Shown here piece by piece: positions 30,615 to 42,584 of a DNA stretch of 64,000 nucleotides. The position numbers were made by a program, and so were the translations under genes. Every line of letters begins with the position of its first letter. Within the stretch, counting starts at the first letter, position 1. The notes beneath the pieces were generated by a model, which made no database searches, was not told where the DNA came from, and saw only the letters and a list, made by a program, of their open reading frames with translations. Source of the stretch: Oscarella lobularis (lineage: Eukaryota > Porifera > Homoscleromorpha > Homosclerophorida > Oscarellidae); the NCBI RefSeq assembly GCF_947507565.1, contig NC_089189.1, positions 1,550,001 through 1,614,000 on the forward strand. Direction: 5' to 3'.

Positions 30615-31499
30615 GCAAGCACACGTGCAGACTGCTAGTGGGACCCCACGCCCTAATGAAGTATCTACATAATGCAGTCTACCTTGTTTGACCAAAACTC
30701 TTAGTAACTGGCTTTCGAAATTAGCCTGTAACGTTACGCCACCGTGACGTCATGCGACAGTCGACGTCACATGTGACTTGTGACGTCACGATCTTTTCCG
30801 AACATCGACTCGGGGCACCGTTTTTGGGTGACCTGTTTTAGTCCTGCTACTTTTTTTGGCGTTTTTTAGAACGGTTAGCAGCCTTCTAAGCAGAAAACAA
30901 AATCCCACATCCGGGTAGACTACGGTCTGTCTCCGTGGCGAATGGGGCAAAATCTGTGCTGGCAGACGCTGCAGATGGCGCAAAGGCGCGTGTAACACGT
31001 CCACTGTACTACGTATCATCCGAGTTTGGACTCGGCAAGTCGAAGTCGATCAGGACTTCTACCTCCTAGCTCCTGGTTAGCTACGTTTAGAACCGAAGGC
31101 TTTTGTGTTACTCGGTAATCTTCTTAGGCATATCGATGGTCATTCAGATACTGAGGAGGTGCAGCGAGCGAAAGGAGCCTCTTTTGAGGAACCTCAGCCC
31201 CGACGACAAAAATGAGACGTTTCAGGGATAGTAGTATCCCTGGGCGTATGTACTTCTCCAACGAGTCGACGCACCGCTACTCAAACTCAGAAGATAGCCA
31301 AGCGTCATCGAAAGGTTTTTTTCGAGGGGGCGCGGTCGGTTCGATGAACATGCAGATTCGCGCATCCGCTCCCTGGTAGGCAATCCCGCGTCGATCGCTT
31401 TCGCGCTTACTTTTGTACCATTTAAAACGACTTTTCCTCGCAGCTACTACGATGTTGACGGGGGTTTATTCGGAGGGGGCACTTATTAAATTTACCTTT
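30615..31499. other. Non-genic stretch with palindromic motifs
   Basis: No supported gene. Several GTGACGTCAC-like and GACGTCACATGTGACTTGTGACGTCAC-type inverted motifs lie at about 30738-30791. A palindrome, CAGGGATAGTAGTATCCCTG, is at about 31222-31243. A minus-strand frame at 30786-31019 has no recognisable motif. Confidence 0.45.
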
Positions 31500-31563
31500 T
31501 CACACGGTGACGTGTTACACGTGATCAAGTGACGTCACCCGCATAAGCTCTATAGCAACGTCA
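31500..31563 (+). promoter_or_regulatory. Probable promoter-proximal elements of the protease-like/EEP gene
   Basis: Within 65 bp upstream of the ATG at 31566 there are an E-box CACGTG (31518-31523) and a full CRE-type palindrome GTGACGTCAC (31529-31538). Similar CRE-like motifs occur in the nearby repeats, so they could be repeat-derived. No TATA box is evident. The transcription start is not known. Confidence 0.35.
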
Positions 31564-31565
31564 CG

Positions 31566-34500
31566 ATGTCGCTTTCTTATAATGCGCTCTTCTTCGCCCT
31601 GCTGACGCAAGTCGGGCAAACGTCAACTGTCGTCTCGGCGGAGCCTTCCCTTCACAGACATGCGGCGAATAACCTCGAAGACGCGAATTGGACGGTGATC
31701 GCTCAGAGTCCCTTGCGCTTGCGTCGAGATTTTCTCGCGCCGAACAATCAAAATGCACCTCTTTCTGAACACATGCACGTGTTCGGAACGATTGTGAACA
31801 AGAAGTCTGAGTCCGTGCGTTGCGAAGGCGTACTTCTATCAGATCGGATCGTACTGTCTGTCTCTAAGTGCTTTGTGAACTACCACTCGAAAGTACGCAT
31901 TAGGGCGACGGCAGATCCAAAAACGCTTGCGTTTAAATTTCTTCAATCTACCTTTTCGATCGAAGATTATACGTTTCGAGAGGATTTCCCTTTCTCGGTT
32001 GCACTTCTCAACGAATCGACTCGATCTTCACACGTACCTCACGCCTACGCGTTTCCTATGTGGGCTGGCGAGTGGCAGACAAAAGATGCGAATTGGCTCA
32101 TCTTGCCGGAGCAGGTTCGACTCCATCCATACCGTCTCTCCTCCTATTACACGGCCAAGAACGAATTGAAACAAACAATTCGCGACGCTCTGAAATCGTG
32201 TCAGTTTGAAAATAAAGCTGAACTGATTGCTCTCAGATGCCGAGGTAAATTTGCTATTTACGATGGCGCTTCGTTTTTCCGGCAAATAACGAATAATCCA
32301 CTTACTCGAGCTGTTGCCGTGCCGGCTCTAGTACTCAAAGACAAGTCTTTTGAGTCTTGCTCTGAGACAAAATCGCATAGGGATTATTTCAATTTGGACC
32401 TGTCAACGTCGTTTAAACCCGAGGGGGTTTACTATTGTGGGCCTCGGTTTACATACTGTGACGCTCGAAACATTATATATGAGGCAAACAAATTGGGCGT
32501 GTCAGTAAGCGACTTGAACGTCATTCCCAACGGACGTATATGTAAGTAATCGTAATTGTCTACTCCTTCTTTTATTTATTCTGAATTTAAACATATAGTT
32601 GGTACAATGAATATTAACGGAGTTTCGAGGTTTGATCGAGATGTTGGCTCCGCTGCTAAGCAAACGTTGGTCAACATTATTCGGGCAACTGACATCATGG
32701 CAGTTCAAGAAATTCCCGACATGTCTAATCAATTGGATGATGAGCTGAATAATCTCGGCTATGACAGAGCGTCTTTTAGGAGGCCAATCATTTCGGTCTT
32801 ACCTGATGGTCGCGTAAGTGCCTTACTTTTAAAAGTATCCTCAATGACTCCATATATTTTGAGACGCTTGTCAAGCGCGACATCTAAGCCTATAATATTA
32901 CGATTACTTCTAGTTATGTGGTAGTTCTCCCTGTATTCGCTCTTAGTTCCAACCGTTTTCTCACTTAGATCATTACACCTGTTATTGACTAGTAGTGCTC
33001 TCATGCATGTATTTTTTGCATGCATGTGATGTGAACATTTTCTTTATAGAAACAACGTTATGAAAGCGGGACGGATTTCTACTACAGACGCGGTGTTGTA
33101 GACACAGAAGATTGTTTTGAAGTTCGAGTTTCCAATGGTGTCAGCGCTTATGGCATGTATTGTCGATTTAGGGTATGCATGAGAATGCCATGCACAATAA
33201 TTGTTTATCTCTCTCCTTTTCATTGCAGTATAAACCCACACAAAAGAAAGACCGACAGTGCTTTCACTTTTTCAGTATTCATTTGACGTACAGCAGTTTG
33301 ACTAAAAGACGAGCCGAATTAGGAAATCTCCGAAAGCAAATTGATCGATTGAGCTCCACAACGCCTGAGTGCACAAACGTTTTGATAGGAGGCGACTTTA
33401 ATATTGGAGCAAAAACCAACGCAATAGTTGAAATGCACGACGTGATAAGGACGCTGTGCGTTACCAAGCAACGCTTTTAAAAGTCGTAATGTCTTTTTTA
33501 TTGTATAGGTCAGACATGCGGTTCTACGATACCGGAGATACCACTCCAAAAGATAGCAATAATAGACCGGAATCTCACTACGATCATCTGCTCGTGAGTC
33601 ACAGTATGCGTCTACTTCACCGATATTATCCGCCAGCCCTACCAGGCAAAAGACTCAATGAACTTTACAAGAAATTTGTTTCCGTTTCAAATGTCCGAAA
33701 TGAGCCTGTCGCGCGAAGCTACGATCTCAGCGATCATTTGCCTGTTCGCTTTCAAGATCCGCCTACAGGAGCAAAAATTGGAACGTGGAATCTGCTAAAC
33801 TTTAATGTGTTTGACGTCGATGAGCCAGACGAAAAAGAGTTTGTCTACAGTGGAGCGTATACGGGTGTCTTTGACCGTTTCCACATCCTAGCGCTTCAAG
33901 AGCTTTCGGGTTTCGCGTCGAATCTGTACGGAAAAATGTTGAAAGTGTCACCCGTTACGAACGAACTCGGCATTGCGTACGACTCGAATTATGTGACTCT
34001 AGTTGAATGCAGCGACTTGAAAGTTCCTTTTCGTCGTGGGATGTTCGGATGCACATTTGAAACTAATGGCATGAATAAGAAGGTAACGCGTTATATAACC
34101 GTATATATACAGTTTGGATGTAGGACTCTTATTTTTCTCTCAGCGAGTCACAGTCTTTTCTGTCCATGTCCAAAATGCCTTCAGTACATTGAAAACGGGC
34201 AGACTTTATCAAGCTCGCGCACAGGAGTTTGCCAAAGAAGAAGCAAAAAAAGGTAGAGACGTAGGAAAGGTCTACTTAGCTGGCGATTTCAATATAAACA
34301 AACCGTTCGGAAGTGAACCGTAAGAAGAAACTGCATGGACTTCGTCCTACGCGATTCGTCGATAAATGAAGTTCTATTTACTATAGGTGTAAGCACAGGG
34401 ACGGCAATTCGAACTGGGAGTATACTAGGATTCCATCGAAACATATTCGCGACTACGTTTGGGACAGTGAAAGATATACGCCGGGAATTGAAAATTGCGA

Positions 34501-34642
34501 AGTAGTGAATCCCGAGCTCATGAAAGATAACGACGGGAATTACATTATTCCGGATGGCAGCACGGAAAAAATGCCAGTGTTTGCAAGTTGGAAAGAAATT
34601 TCCGATCATCTACCGGTCATGGTTCAGTTCAATACCGACTAA
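31566..34642 (+). CDS. Secreted protein: degenerate trypsin-like domain plus two EEP (DNase I-like) domains
   Basis: Seven exons join in frame: 31566-32541, 32599-32813, 33050-33172, 33229-33455, 33509-34082, 34144-34319, 34387-34642 (849 codons with stop; all introns GT-AG). The N-terminus is a signal peptide (MSLSYNALFFALLTQVGQTS). Residues about 60-310 resemble a trypsin-fold protease, but the histidine site reads SVSKCF, so it is probably inactive. EEP domain 1 has GTMNINGV, AVQEI, a histidine in FSIHLTYSS, GGDFN and SDHLPV. EEP domain 2 repeats this with GTWNLLNFN, ALQELSG, SVHVQN, AGDFNI and SDHLPVMVQF. Metal and catalytic residues look kept in both. A secreted nuclease or phosphodiesterase is inferred. 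Substrate unknown. Confidence 0.85.
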
Positions 34643-36500
34643 CCCTAACTTTCAGCACTCGTACGTAGACGCGTACACCAATTATGTGTTCTTTTCGTTA
34701 CGTTTGCAATCTCTTTCTGGCTGGAAAAATTTGATTTGTGTAATAGCTTCTGTAACCCTTGAATCTTAGCCTCGTTCCCTATAGACATAGTCTATATAAA
34801 CACGTGACGTGATTTTCGTGAAACGGCAGGACGTAAACGGACTTGGGAAAGCCGTTTGTAGAAACCTGTAGGCGTCTGCAGCGTTTCTTTTTTCTTTTCC
34901 AACGCATGCTTTCTTAATTAATTTCAACGTTCGCTCGATCTCTGTGCATGCGACGTATGATGTCTCTCCTGTGTCCCGCACTAGTCTACAAAGAGAAAGT
35001 CAGGGCTTTGGCAAGGATTTTTTCAGTGTCGGAAGAGAGTCTGGAATAATTAAAGGACCTAAGAAAAATTTTTAAGGGCTGTGGTTACTTATCTTTAGTT
35101 AAAGAATCAAGAGAGTATGCTGCTAAACGAGTAGGCAATCTCTCGCGTGCAATAATTACTGCAATAAGAGTAGATCGTCTCCCTTGCAATAACTATTGCC
35201 ATGTATATGTATCTATCCGCAGCAGAGGCTGTGATTGCACATAACATATAAACACGTGACCATCACCGAATTGATTCGAAGAGCTTCGACGTCGAACAGA
35301 TCGCGGTAGCTTGTTTCTGGGAGCTATAGAGGCATCCTTCGAATGAAACGCTTCGGATGCTTACTCGAAAGAGCCTAGTTGTACGAAGAAACTTCAAAGG
35401 AATTTCGACGTCAATTTGGGTCACTTTTCGTCCTTCGATGACGCTTAGCCGGCTTCTTAGCACGAGTTTGGCGGTGTAGCGGCACGTCGACTCGCAGAAG
35501 AACGGCCCTGAGTTCGTCGTAGACTGTCTTGTATAGCGCGCTAACGCGCATTAGAATCTTTTATGACAATATTATGGCGAAGGGAACAATTGGTCTCTTT
35601 TTCATGATATAAATGCCTGGTTATATTTTATTTGTCGACGGCTCAGTTTCAACAGAATTATAAAAGAACTTGAGTCAACAGGATATCCATATATTGCTGT
35701 ATACAGTAGAGTAGTGAGGCAGTCGCGTACGCGAATGCACGCTCCAGCAATTCTACTTTTCTTATCACCACAAAGTGCTGTTACGTCTTCTCCGATGGTA
35801 CTCTCCGAATCGGTCGATGGAAAGTGATCGTTGATACAGGCCCGGCGGAGTAAATTTTGGGTTACTAGGGCCACATGAGAAGGGGGTCGGGGGGCTCCGC
35901 CCCTAGAAAAATTTTTAAGAAGTGTGGTCCTCTAGATGTAGGAACAGCTTCATTAATTAATACACTATGCATGTATTTTCATAAAATTGTTCTACTGCTC
36001 TCAAAGTAGTTATCGAGGCTCCCAGATCGCTATCTGAATCGGTCACTGCCCTTTCTACCAAAATTTTTTCAAACCACTTAACTAACTAGTTAGTTTTTTC
36101 CACATGCACATTAGTTGAAAAGCTGAAAGAGCTTTCACAGATTGCGTTTGTACGTAGACTGGACAATATATACCTTTACACTAAGACTAACTATGAACAG
36201 AAGCAAGACTCTGAGCAGGCTTTAGGAAAATTTATAAAATACTTAATAACTCGTGCACTTTTAGAAGGAACTGAAATGTTACGCAGCTTTGATGCTGCAT
36301 TACTAGACTGTACAACAGGCATGGCCAGGGCTGTTGAGTTGTCTGATCTAAATTCTACCAATATAGGGGAGAGGCTCGTGTTTTGTCATTACTAGAGCCT
36401 CAAGACACAAGATCAGTGCATTTGCATGGCGATTCATTGGTCGGGCCATGGCCCGACCCAACTAGCCACTCCGCCGGGCCTGTGATACAAGCGAAGAAGG
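34643..36500. other. Non-genic stretch with a dispersed inverted repeat
   Basis: No supported gene. About 35240-35520 is homologous, in inverted orientation, to parts of 42440-42960 (shared AGCCGGCTTCTTAGCACGAG-type and GAGGCATCCTTCGAATG-type stretches), and again to 43770-43835. The segment at 35675-35730 resembles the flank just before gene C (about 5210-5270: GTCAACAGGATAT and GCAGTCGCGTACG). The rest shows only short open frames. Confidence 0.5.
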
Positions 36501-36509
36501 CGACCAAAA

Positions 36510-36720
36510 TAAAATGTGCCCGTGTGGGCGCCCCAGACGTACTTTCGTAACGTCTTAAAAATCGCATCCTATCGCCGAAATGCCTCGTCGCCAGAGACAT
36601 CAAAAGCGCGCGCTTTGCTCTTCATCGATGTGGCCGGGTGCATGGCTTTACGTGGACTTACTCGCCAAGGACGTCGTCTTGGACCAAGCTCTCGGTCAAA
36701 CAATTTGATTTCCTATCCCC
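36510..36720 (+). pseudogene. Kelch receptor N-terminal fragment (copy F)
   Basis: The frames at 36516-36690 read YRRNASSPETSKAR and, one base shifted, FTWTYSPRTSSWTKLS. They match the first Kelch blade of gene C (YHRNATSPETTKAR ... TWTYSPRTYSW). The rest of the gene is absent, so this is a short relic, about 1.7 kb upstream of copy G. Confidence 0.75.
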
Positions 36721-37340
36721 ATGGCGCCATCGGCGACCGAGAATATTGTTCACTCGTTTGATTCTAAGAAGAGATGCATATTGTCTCAATGCCCAAAGGT
36801 TATCTCTGGCTCCTTGGGTAGTTTCTGTTCGCCTTGTGCATTGTCCAAGTCCGGTTTCTTTAGATCAAATTTCGGTTTCAACTAGAGACTTGCAAAAGGA
36901 CACAAAGACTTTACCTACGCTCATAAATACCACCCCGTTCTGACACACACACACCTCTCTCCCTGAGCAACCTGCAATGTATGTAGTAGATACGTGCTTT
37001 AAAATAATCGAGCATTCCCGGACAAAGACGTCAGGACATATGGGCTTGTTTCATTTGACTTCAAGTAGGCATCGATAAATTCAGCTCTAGTTTTATAAAA
37101 GTAAAGCTAAAGGATGATCCAAACGCTTCAATTCCTCATCACATTCTCCTTTGGCATCGGCGTGTCGGCTATTAAATTTAATTAAACGAAAAGCGCTATA
37201 CGGGTAATCGACGTCCCAGATACAGGAATTCTCGCTAAAAGTACTAAAATGATAAAAGACAAGGCAGAATGAATTAGACGACCCCCGTTAAAACTACAGC
37301 GCATCGCGTAACAATAAAAAAATTGGAAAAGAATAATTAA
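36721..37340. other. Non-genic stretch
   Basis: I see no gene or repeat that I can support. A CACACACAC run lies near 36945. Confidence 0.4.
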
Positions 37341-37836
37341 TCAATAACCCAGATCACGTAAAACTTGTTTAACAGCACTTACTCCAAAGACTTCCTCTGC
37401 AGCAAGCCGATGAATGACGGGTCGTTTTAGAAGAGCTTTACAGATGCTCTTTACAGTTGCATCTGAACCATTGCAAATGTGACAGCTGTTTAGCATGGAG
37501 TAGACACGTTCATTGGGATTGCCTCTGTACTTCTCTTCCAACGCTGCCACGCTTTCTTTCTCTCCTGGCAATCGACAAGCAACGTCTTTCCACTGGTCAA
37601 TGAGTTTTGGAGCCAATTGCTCAAGCTCTTCGTCCGTCACTTTTTGATCAACTTCTCCATCGCTTGAAGCATTAGAACCTTTTAATTAAAAGAAATTAAT
37701 TTATTAAAATCATGATTAGATTAAAATATATTTACACGCTGCATGGGATCCCTGGTCAATGGAACTTCGTTGAGGGTTGGTGGCAAGAGAATCAATGGGT
37801 TGCCGGTGAGATTCCCGTACTACTTTTAATTCAATT
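37341..37836 (-). CDS. Death-domain protein, C-terminal two exons
   Basis: On the minus strand, exon 37836-37736 (acceptor CTTTTTTAG, donor GTAAAT) joins in phase to 37678-37341 (acceptor AAAAG), ending TGA. The last about 95 residues have the death-domain pattern: DEELEQLAPKLIDQWKDVAC, LPGEKESVAALEEKY, VYSMLNSCHI, DATVKSICKALL, then an extra helix ending QVLRDLGY. The usual tryptophan in the fifth helix (LxxW) is replaced by CHI. Upstream exons are not identified. Death domains pair with other death domains in apoptosis and innate signalling; the partner here is unknown. The DAPK-like and DED genes in the same window are not evidence of a pathway. Confidence 0.75.
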
Positions 37837-37999
37837 CTAAAAAAGTGTAATCAGATATGTTTATTTATTTATTGATAGAAATTCACTTTGTGGTCTGAAG
37901 ATGAATGATCTCTTTCTGAAGATCTCTGCATTGAATTTAATAGTATTTATCCTTAATGGCAAACATAGATACAGTATAAGAGTATACTGTGCTGCAAAC

Positions 38000-38187
38000 T
38001 ATTGAACACAATCCGGGGTTGCTATCTACTGTGACGTCATCTTTCGGGGGAATTTCGTTCAAAATACGGGAGCGTTACCGACAGAGAACCACGCTTGCAG
38101 ATTTTGGCTGTTCACGCGTTTGAGAGCCCCTCCCACCAGGGCGCGCGCGGGCTTCGCCCCCTGGCACGCCCTGGTGTTCGGGGATCT
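38000..38187. repeat. Foldback family Y, inverted copy
   Basis: Reads in reverse the tail of the 27870-28195 unit (AATCCGGGGTTGCTATC) and ends with the GC palindrome at 38130-38178, here imperfect on its right arm (CCCCCTGGCACGCCCTGGTG). It lies about 210 bp upstream of receptor copy G. Confidence 0.75.
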
Positions 38188-38401
38188 ATGCAAAGCGAGA
38201 ATTGAACATCCTTAGAATTCAACCAGTTACTCTCCTCTGATATTCCAAAATGCTTTCTTTTAGGTTCATTCGTACTCATTAGCAGCAATTACATAAAGTT
38301 CTATGACGACGATTTGAGCCCTGGAGCGATGATGACGCACGCGTTTAGTTAGTCCTAAAAACATTGACTGTAGCCGCAGAGTAGCGCACGTACGCGCAAG
38401 T

Positions 38402-41400
38402 ATGGTTCCCCTTCTTTCCTTCCTTCTTCAGTTGACGCTCTTGTCTACCCGCATACTCTGCGGAGAAGGAAAAGGTAAAGAAAGCGGCTTTGTTCGTAGG
38501 CGAACGGTACTTCGCCGAGCCGACGAATGGAGCAGAAACAGGCCCGTGCGATCGTCCCAAACTGCCTATGCGGAATGCGATCAGTGCTTTATAACATATC
38601 GCCGAAACCCAACGTCCACAGAGGCAAAAACTCGAATTCTCTACATTCACTCCGACGGGCTTACGTGGATTTACTCGCCAAGGACAGCGTCGTGGTCGCT
38701 TTCTGATGTACAGAGCATCGAATCATTCAAACAGTTGAAAGGCCAGTCAATTATTAGTCTCTGCGAAACTCGACTCGTTTTGTTCGGTGGAAGTTATTTA
38801 CAATATAGCAAGATTGGCATTAGACCAGTAAACGACACATGGATTTTTGACGGTGAAACCGAAAAGTGGATTCACCTTCAAACGCTTGGTCCATTACCCC
38901 GAGCTCGCTTTAATCACTGCGCGTTTTCGTTTTATCAAACGAATAGCTTGTGTTCCTGTAAGGATTCCCTAATGATATTTGGAGGGATAGCGCCTCGGGA
39001 CAGACTAAGCGACATGTGGGAGCTTCGTTGTGTAGAAGACATAGACAAGAATAACTTAAAATATCGGTGGATTGAAATTGACGAAATGGGACCAATAAAA
39101 CCAAACCGCTGCGAGAAAAATTGCCATTTCTGGCCATATACATATAATTGTACCTTTTTCAACCTTTATGCCTTTTCGGCAAACAGCACCCACATTTATT
39201 GGCTTCATGGAAGCCAATACGCGTGGATTTTTCATTTGGCTACAGCGAGTTGGTCTTTTGAAAGGATAATCGATACTTGCCCAAAAAGCGAACGTATGGC
39301 ACCCAACAACCATTTTGGAGCAACGTACAATAAAGAACATCAGCTGCTCATCTACAAAACAAATATTGGACTACTAGGATTGTACAACTTAGAGGCTCGT
39401 CGAATTCATTGCGTAAACCACAGTTTATATGACGAAGCATATGAAATCATCATGGAATTGGATGAAAAAATTTATATTCAAGCATACCAAGATTATACTA
39501 ACGAGATAGAATTTTGGGAATCGAAAACCGAGAACCTGTTTGAAGAATTAAAAAGGACATCATCCGATGAGATACTTGTTAATTTTCGAAAGACCGACTT
39601 TCCTAAACTTTATCCCACTCTTGACACAATTATTAAAGAAACAATGACCAACTTTGTCTTGGACAACTATATTTATCAAATAAAGGGATCTCAAAATGAA
39701 GACATGAAAATGTGGATATTAAATTTAGACTCCCTCATGTGGACATCGTACGATCCAGATCAGGTGCCGGGAATAAAAGCAGCGTCAAAGTACGATATGA
39801 TTGAGGGTGCATTTTCTGTCACAGTAAATGGGCGCATAGCTTATTTCGGAAGTAACCACGGAAGCAGTTCTAACAAAACAGACGATCTTTGGATCTACAC
39901 TGTAAATGTACGACAATGGCATACGGTTGCTCATGAAGGAATGGCCCCAAGAAAAGTGACGTCCTACTCGACAATGAATTCAATGAACAATGGCTCGCTG
40001 CTTCTATTCGGCGGCATAGACAACAGAACAGGCTCGTTTTGGATGATAACTGTCAATTATGACAGTATGAAAGCAACATGGAAAAAACTTCATAGCGACG
40101 ACAACGAATGGGACACAGCAGCTACCGAGATGGTCAAGCCAGTTTTGGAATAAGTCTTTCTACGTGTACTTTGGTCAGAAAGCTCATTCACGAGGTTGTG
40201 ATTCGACTATCTACCACGTAAAAATTACCAAGGGTGTTTTAAAATGGCAAACGAAAAATAGCGCTTTATCGTTGTCAAACGAATCCTCGTGCTATCAGAT
40301 GAGCACAAAATATGGTCGATTCGCTTATGGTACTGTAACTGCCAGCGGGTTAGACTATCAAATAGTTGTAGCAAATCTCAGCCAAAAGAACATCACTACG
40401 GTAACAGCAGGTAGATCTCTCCTAGAGCTATATCGGTGCCAGTAGTCAATCTTCATAATGTACTATTCGTTCTACAAATTCAAGAAATAATAAATTCCGA
40501 ACGGCATCTCGTTTAAAACCAAACGCTTTAGATCGCTTCGACTTCACGAGGTGCCACCCTGGAACGTACAGTATCGATTACGGCCTCTATCCGTGTCGTC
40601 CATGCCCAATTGGACAGTAGTACAATAGTGAATACGGTGCAGCAAATTGCACACGCTGCCCGCCCGGGTTGGTAACAAGCTCAATCGGATCAACGAATTG
40701 TACCTGTAGAAAAGATGCTTGCAGTCAGGGAAAATGCGTAGTTCAAAACAACTCTACAATTGTTTGCATTTGCAACAGAGGATTTACTGGCAAAGCATGC
40801 GAAATACCGACAATGTATCTCATTGGTATCGGAGTAGGAATCCTACTCTTCCCCGTGATCTTTTACGCACGAAAACGCATCAAAAAACACCAAAGAGAAG
40901 TTAGCTACACAAGAGTTCAATTGGAAATAGCTGAACAAACTGTAGAAGAGTTAGCTAACATTTGGTCAGTTGACAACACACAAATTCAATTTCGACGAAT
41001 GGTTGGCGAAGGATCATTTGGCAACGTGTGGACTGCTAAATACCGTGATGAAATCGTCGCCGTTAAAGTTCTGAAGATAAAAGTCGACGATTGCACAGAA
41101 GAACAACTGAAAGATTTCATGGACGAAAGCGAATTGCTTCGATCTATTTTCCATGCCAATATTGTTCGTTTTATAGGCACAGGAAAGACTGCCGAAGACA
41201 AACCATTCATTGTTCTGGAATACATGGAACGCGGCTCGCTGAGAAACGAATTGGACAGAGACTACGCGGAACATCCAATGGAAGTCGGGCTTCAAGTCAA
41301 ATACGCTCTAGACGCTGCAAAAGGAATGCGCCATCTTCACAGCATCAATCGAATGCATCGGGATTTGAAGTGCGACAATCTTCTCATCAACGAAAAAGGA

Positions 41401-41811
41401 GTCGTCAAAGTGGCCGATTTGGGTTGCACGAAAATCGCTCCGAAGATCGACGACGACGACGATGATAATGAAACTGTGTCCGTAAGAGGATCACGCGCCG
41501 TGGGTACAGCACTGTTTAGGGCTCCTGAAATAGTTCGAGGTGAAATTTACAACACAGCGGTCGACGTTTACAGTTACGGGATTACGTTATGGGAAATTAT
41601 GACAGCCAAGTGTCCCTATTTCGAAAAGTTTGACGAAGGACTGATGGCTAAGAAAATTGTCGATCAAGTAGTTTACTCCGACGTTCGACCAACATTCCCC
41701 ATTTACTGTCACAGCGAGTTGAAAAAACTAGCCGAGTCGTGTTGGAATAGGAATTCGTTTAGACGACCAACTTTTGAAGAGGTCGTTCAAAGACTCAAAA
41801 GAATTCGGTAA
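38402..41811 (+). pseudogene. Kelch-EGF-TM receptor kinase (copy G), near-complete with three lesions
   Basis: From ATG 38402 the frame begins with a signal peptide (MVPLLSFLLQLTLLSTRILC) and Kelch-like blades (LLLFGGIDNRTGSFW) up to 40153. A one-base shift near 40125 is needed to continue in WSSQFWNKSFYVYFGQ, which stops at 40443. A cysteine-rich module (RCHPGTYSIDYGLYPC) has an internal TAG at 40618. After that the frame is open to 41811: EGF-like CSQGKCVVQ, TM helix (MYLIGIGVGILLFPVIFYA), and a full kinase with GEGSFGNVW, VAVKVLK, HRDLKCDN, DLG, RAPE. The kinase has no visible defect. It is either a recent pseudogene, or an intact gene with sequencing errors, or has short introns I could not place. 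Confidence 0.78.
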
Positions 41812-41819
41812 GAAACAGA

Positions 41820-42580
41820 AGAAAATTTGCATTACATTTTCTAAATTTGGGTATGATTTTGAAGGACCGAAGTGATGTTATGTTGTCCGGAATGAAGGAA
41901 AAAGTGAAAATCGTTTATTGATTTTGGTTGCCTTAAAAAATCGCTTACGTTTGTTTTCTTTGTCTCCGTTTGTCTGCATCTGTCCGCGAATTGAACTAAC
42001 TATTACACTATTGCCTAGATGTCGGAGATATGTTTCCGCTTTCACGGTTGAGTTCCGGATTTCTACTTCCAACTTCGGCTTCAGTTATACGAAAACGATT
42101 GTATTCTTGGTGTGTCCAAACTACAAGTAGTATAGAGCGGCTGTTTAACCACAAGCGGACGTGCTTTGTCTGCTTGTCGTTGGAGACGACAAAGTAGGCT
42201 GTTCAAGGAAGAAATCAACACGCCTGCCTCCTGCTTTCCAGGTATAGTAGAGGTAGAATGGGTCAACTAAGCCGCTTAGTCAGTGACGTCAAATAGGTGC
42301 GTGAGGGGAGAGCGTGCATGGGTCCAATATAAGGGCCCTTGAGAAAACCTTGTCGATTCGCGAAGAGAAGACTCGTTTTGAGTGGTACAAGCACCAACTG
42401 GATGGCTTATCACACCTTGAGGGCCGAATCGTCGCAAGTCGTGTAAACCAGGGACGAAATTCTACGAGTCGACGTGCCGCGACACCGCTACACTCGTGCT
42501 AAGAAGCCGGCTAAGCGTTGACATCGAAGGACCACAAAGTGGCACTAATTGACGTCGACGTCGCTTTGAAGGTTTCTTCG
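41820..42580. other. Non-genic stretch with repeat homology
   Basis: No supported gene. The part from about 42440 is homologous in inverse to about 35380-35500 (shared around the AGCCGGCTAAGCGT and CGACGTGCCGC stretches). The remainder holds only short frames. Confidence 0.45.
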
Positions 42581-42584
42581 TATA

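Noticed and set aside
31566-32541. Active secreted serine protease
   Set aside because: The segment aligned to the catalytic histidine reads SVSKCF, and I could not find a convincing GDSGG motif, so activity is unlikely.
35263-35463. Minus-strand frame as a gene
   Set aside because: It falls in a dispersed repeat also present near 42.5 kb and 43.8 kb and has no domain.
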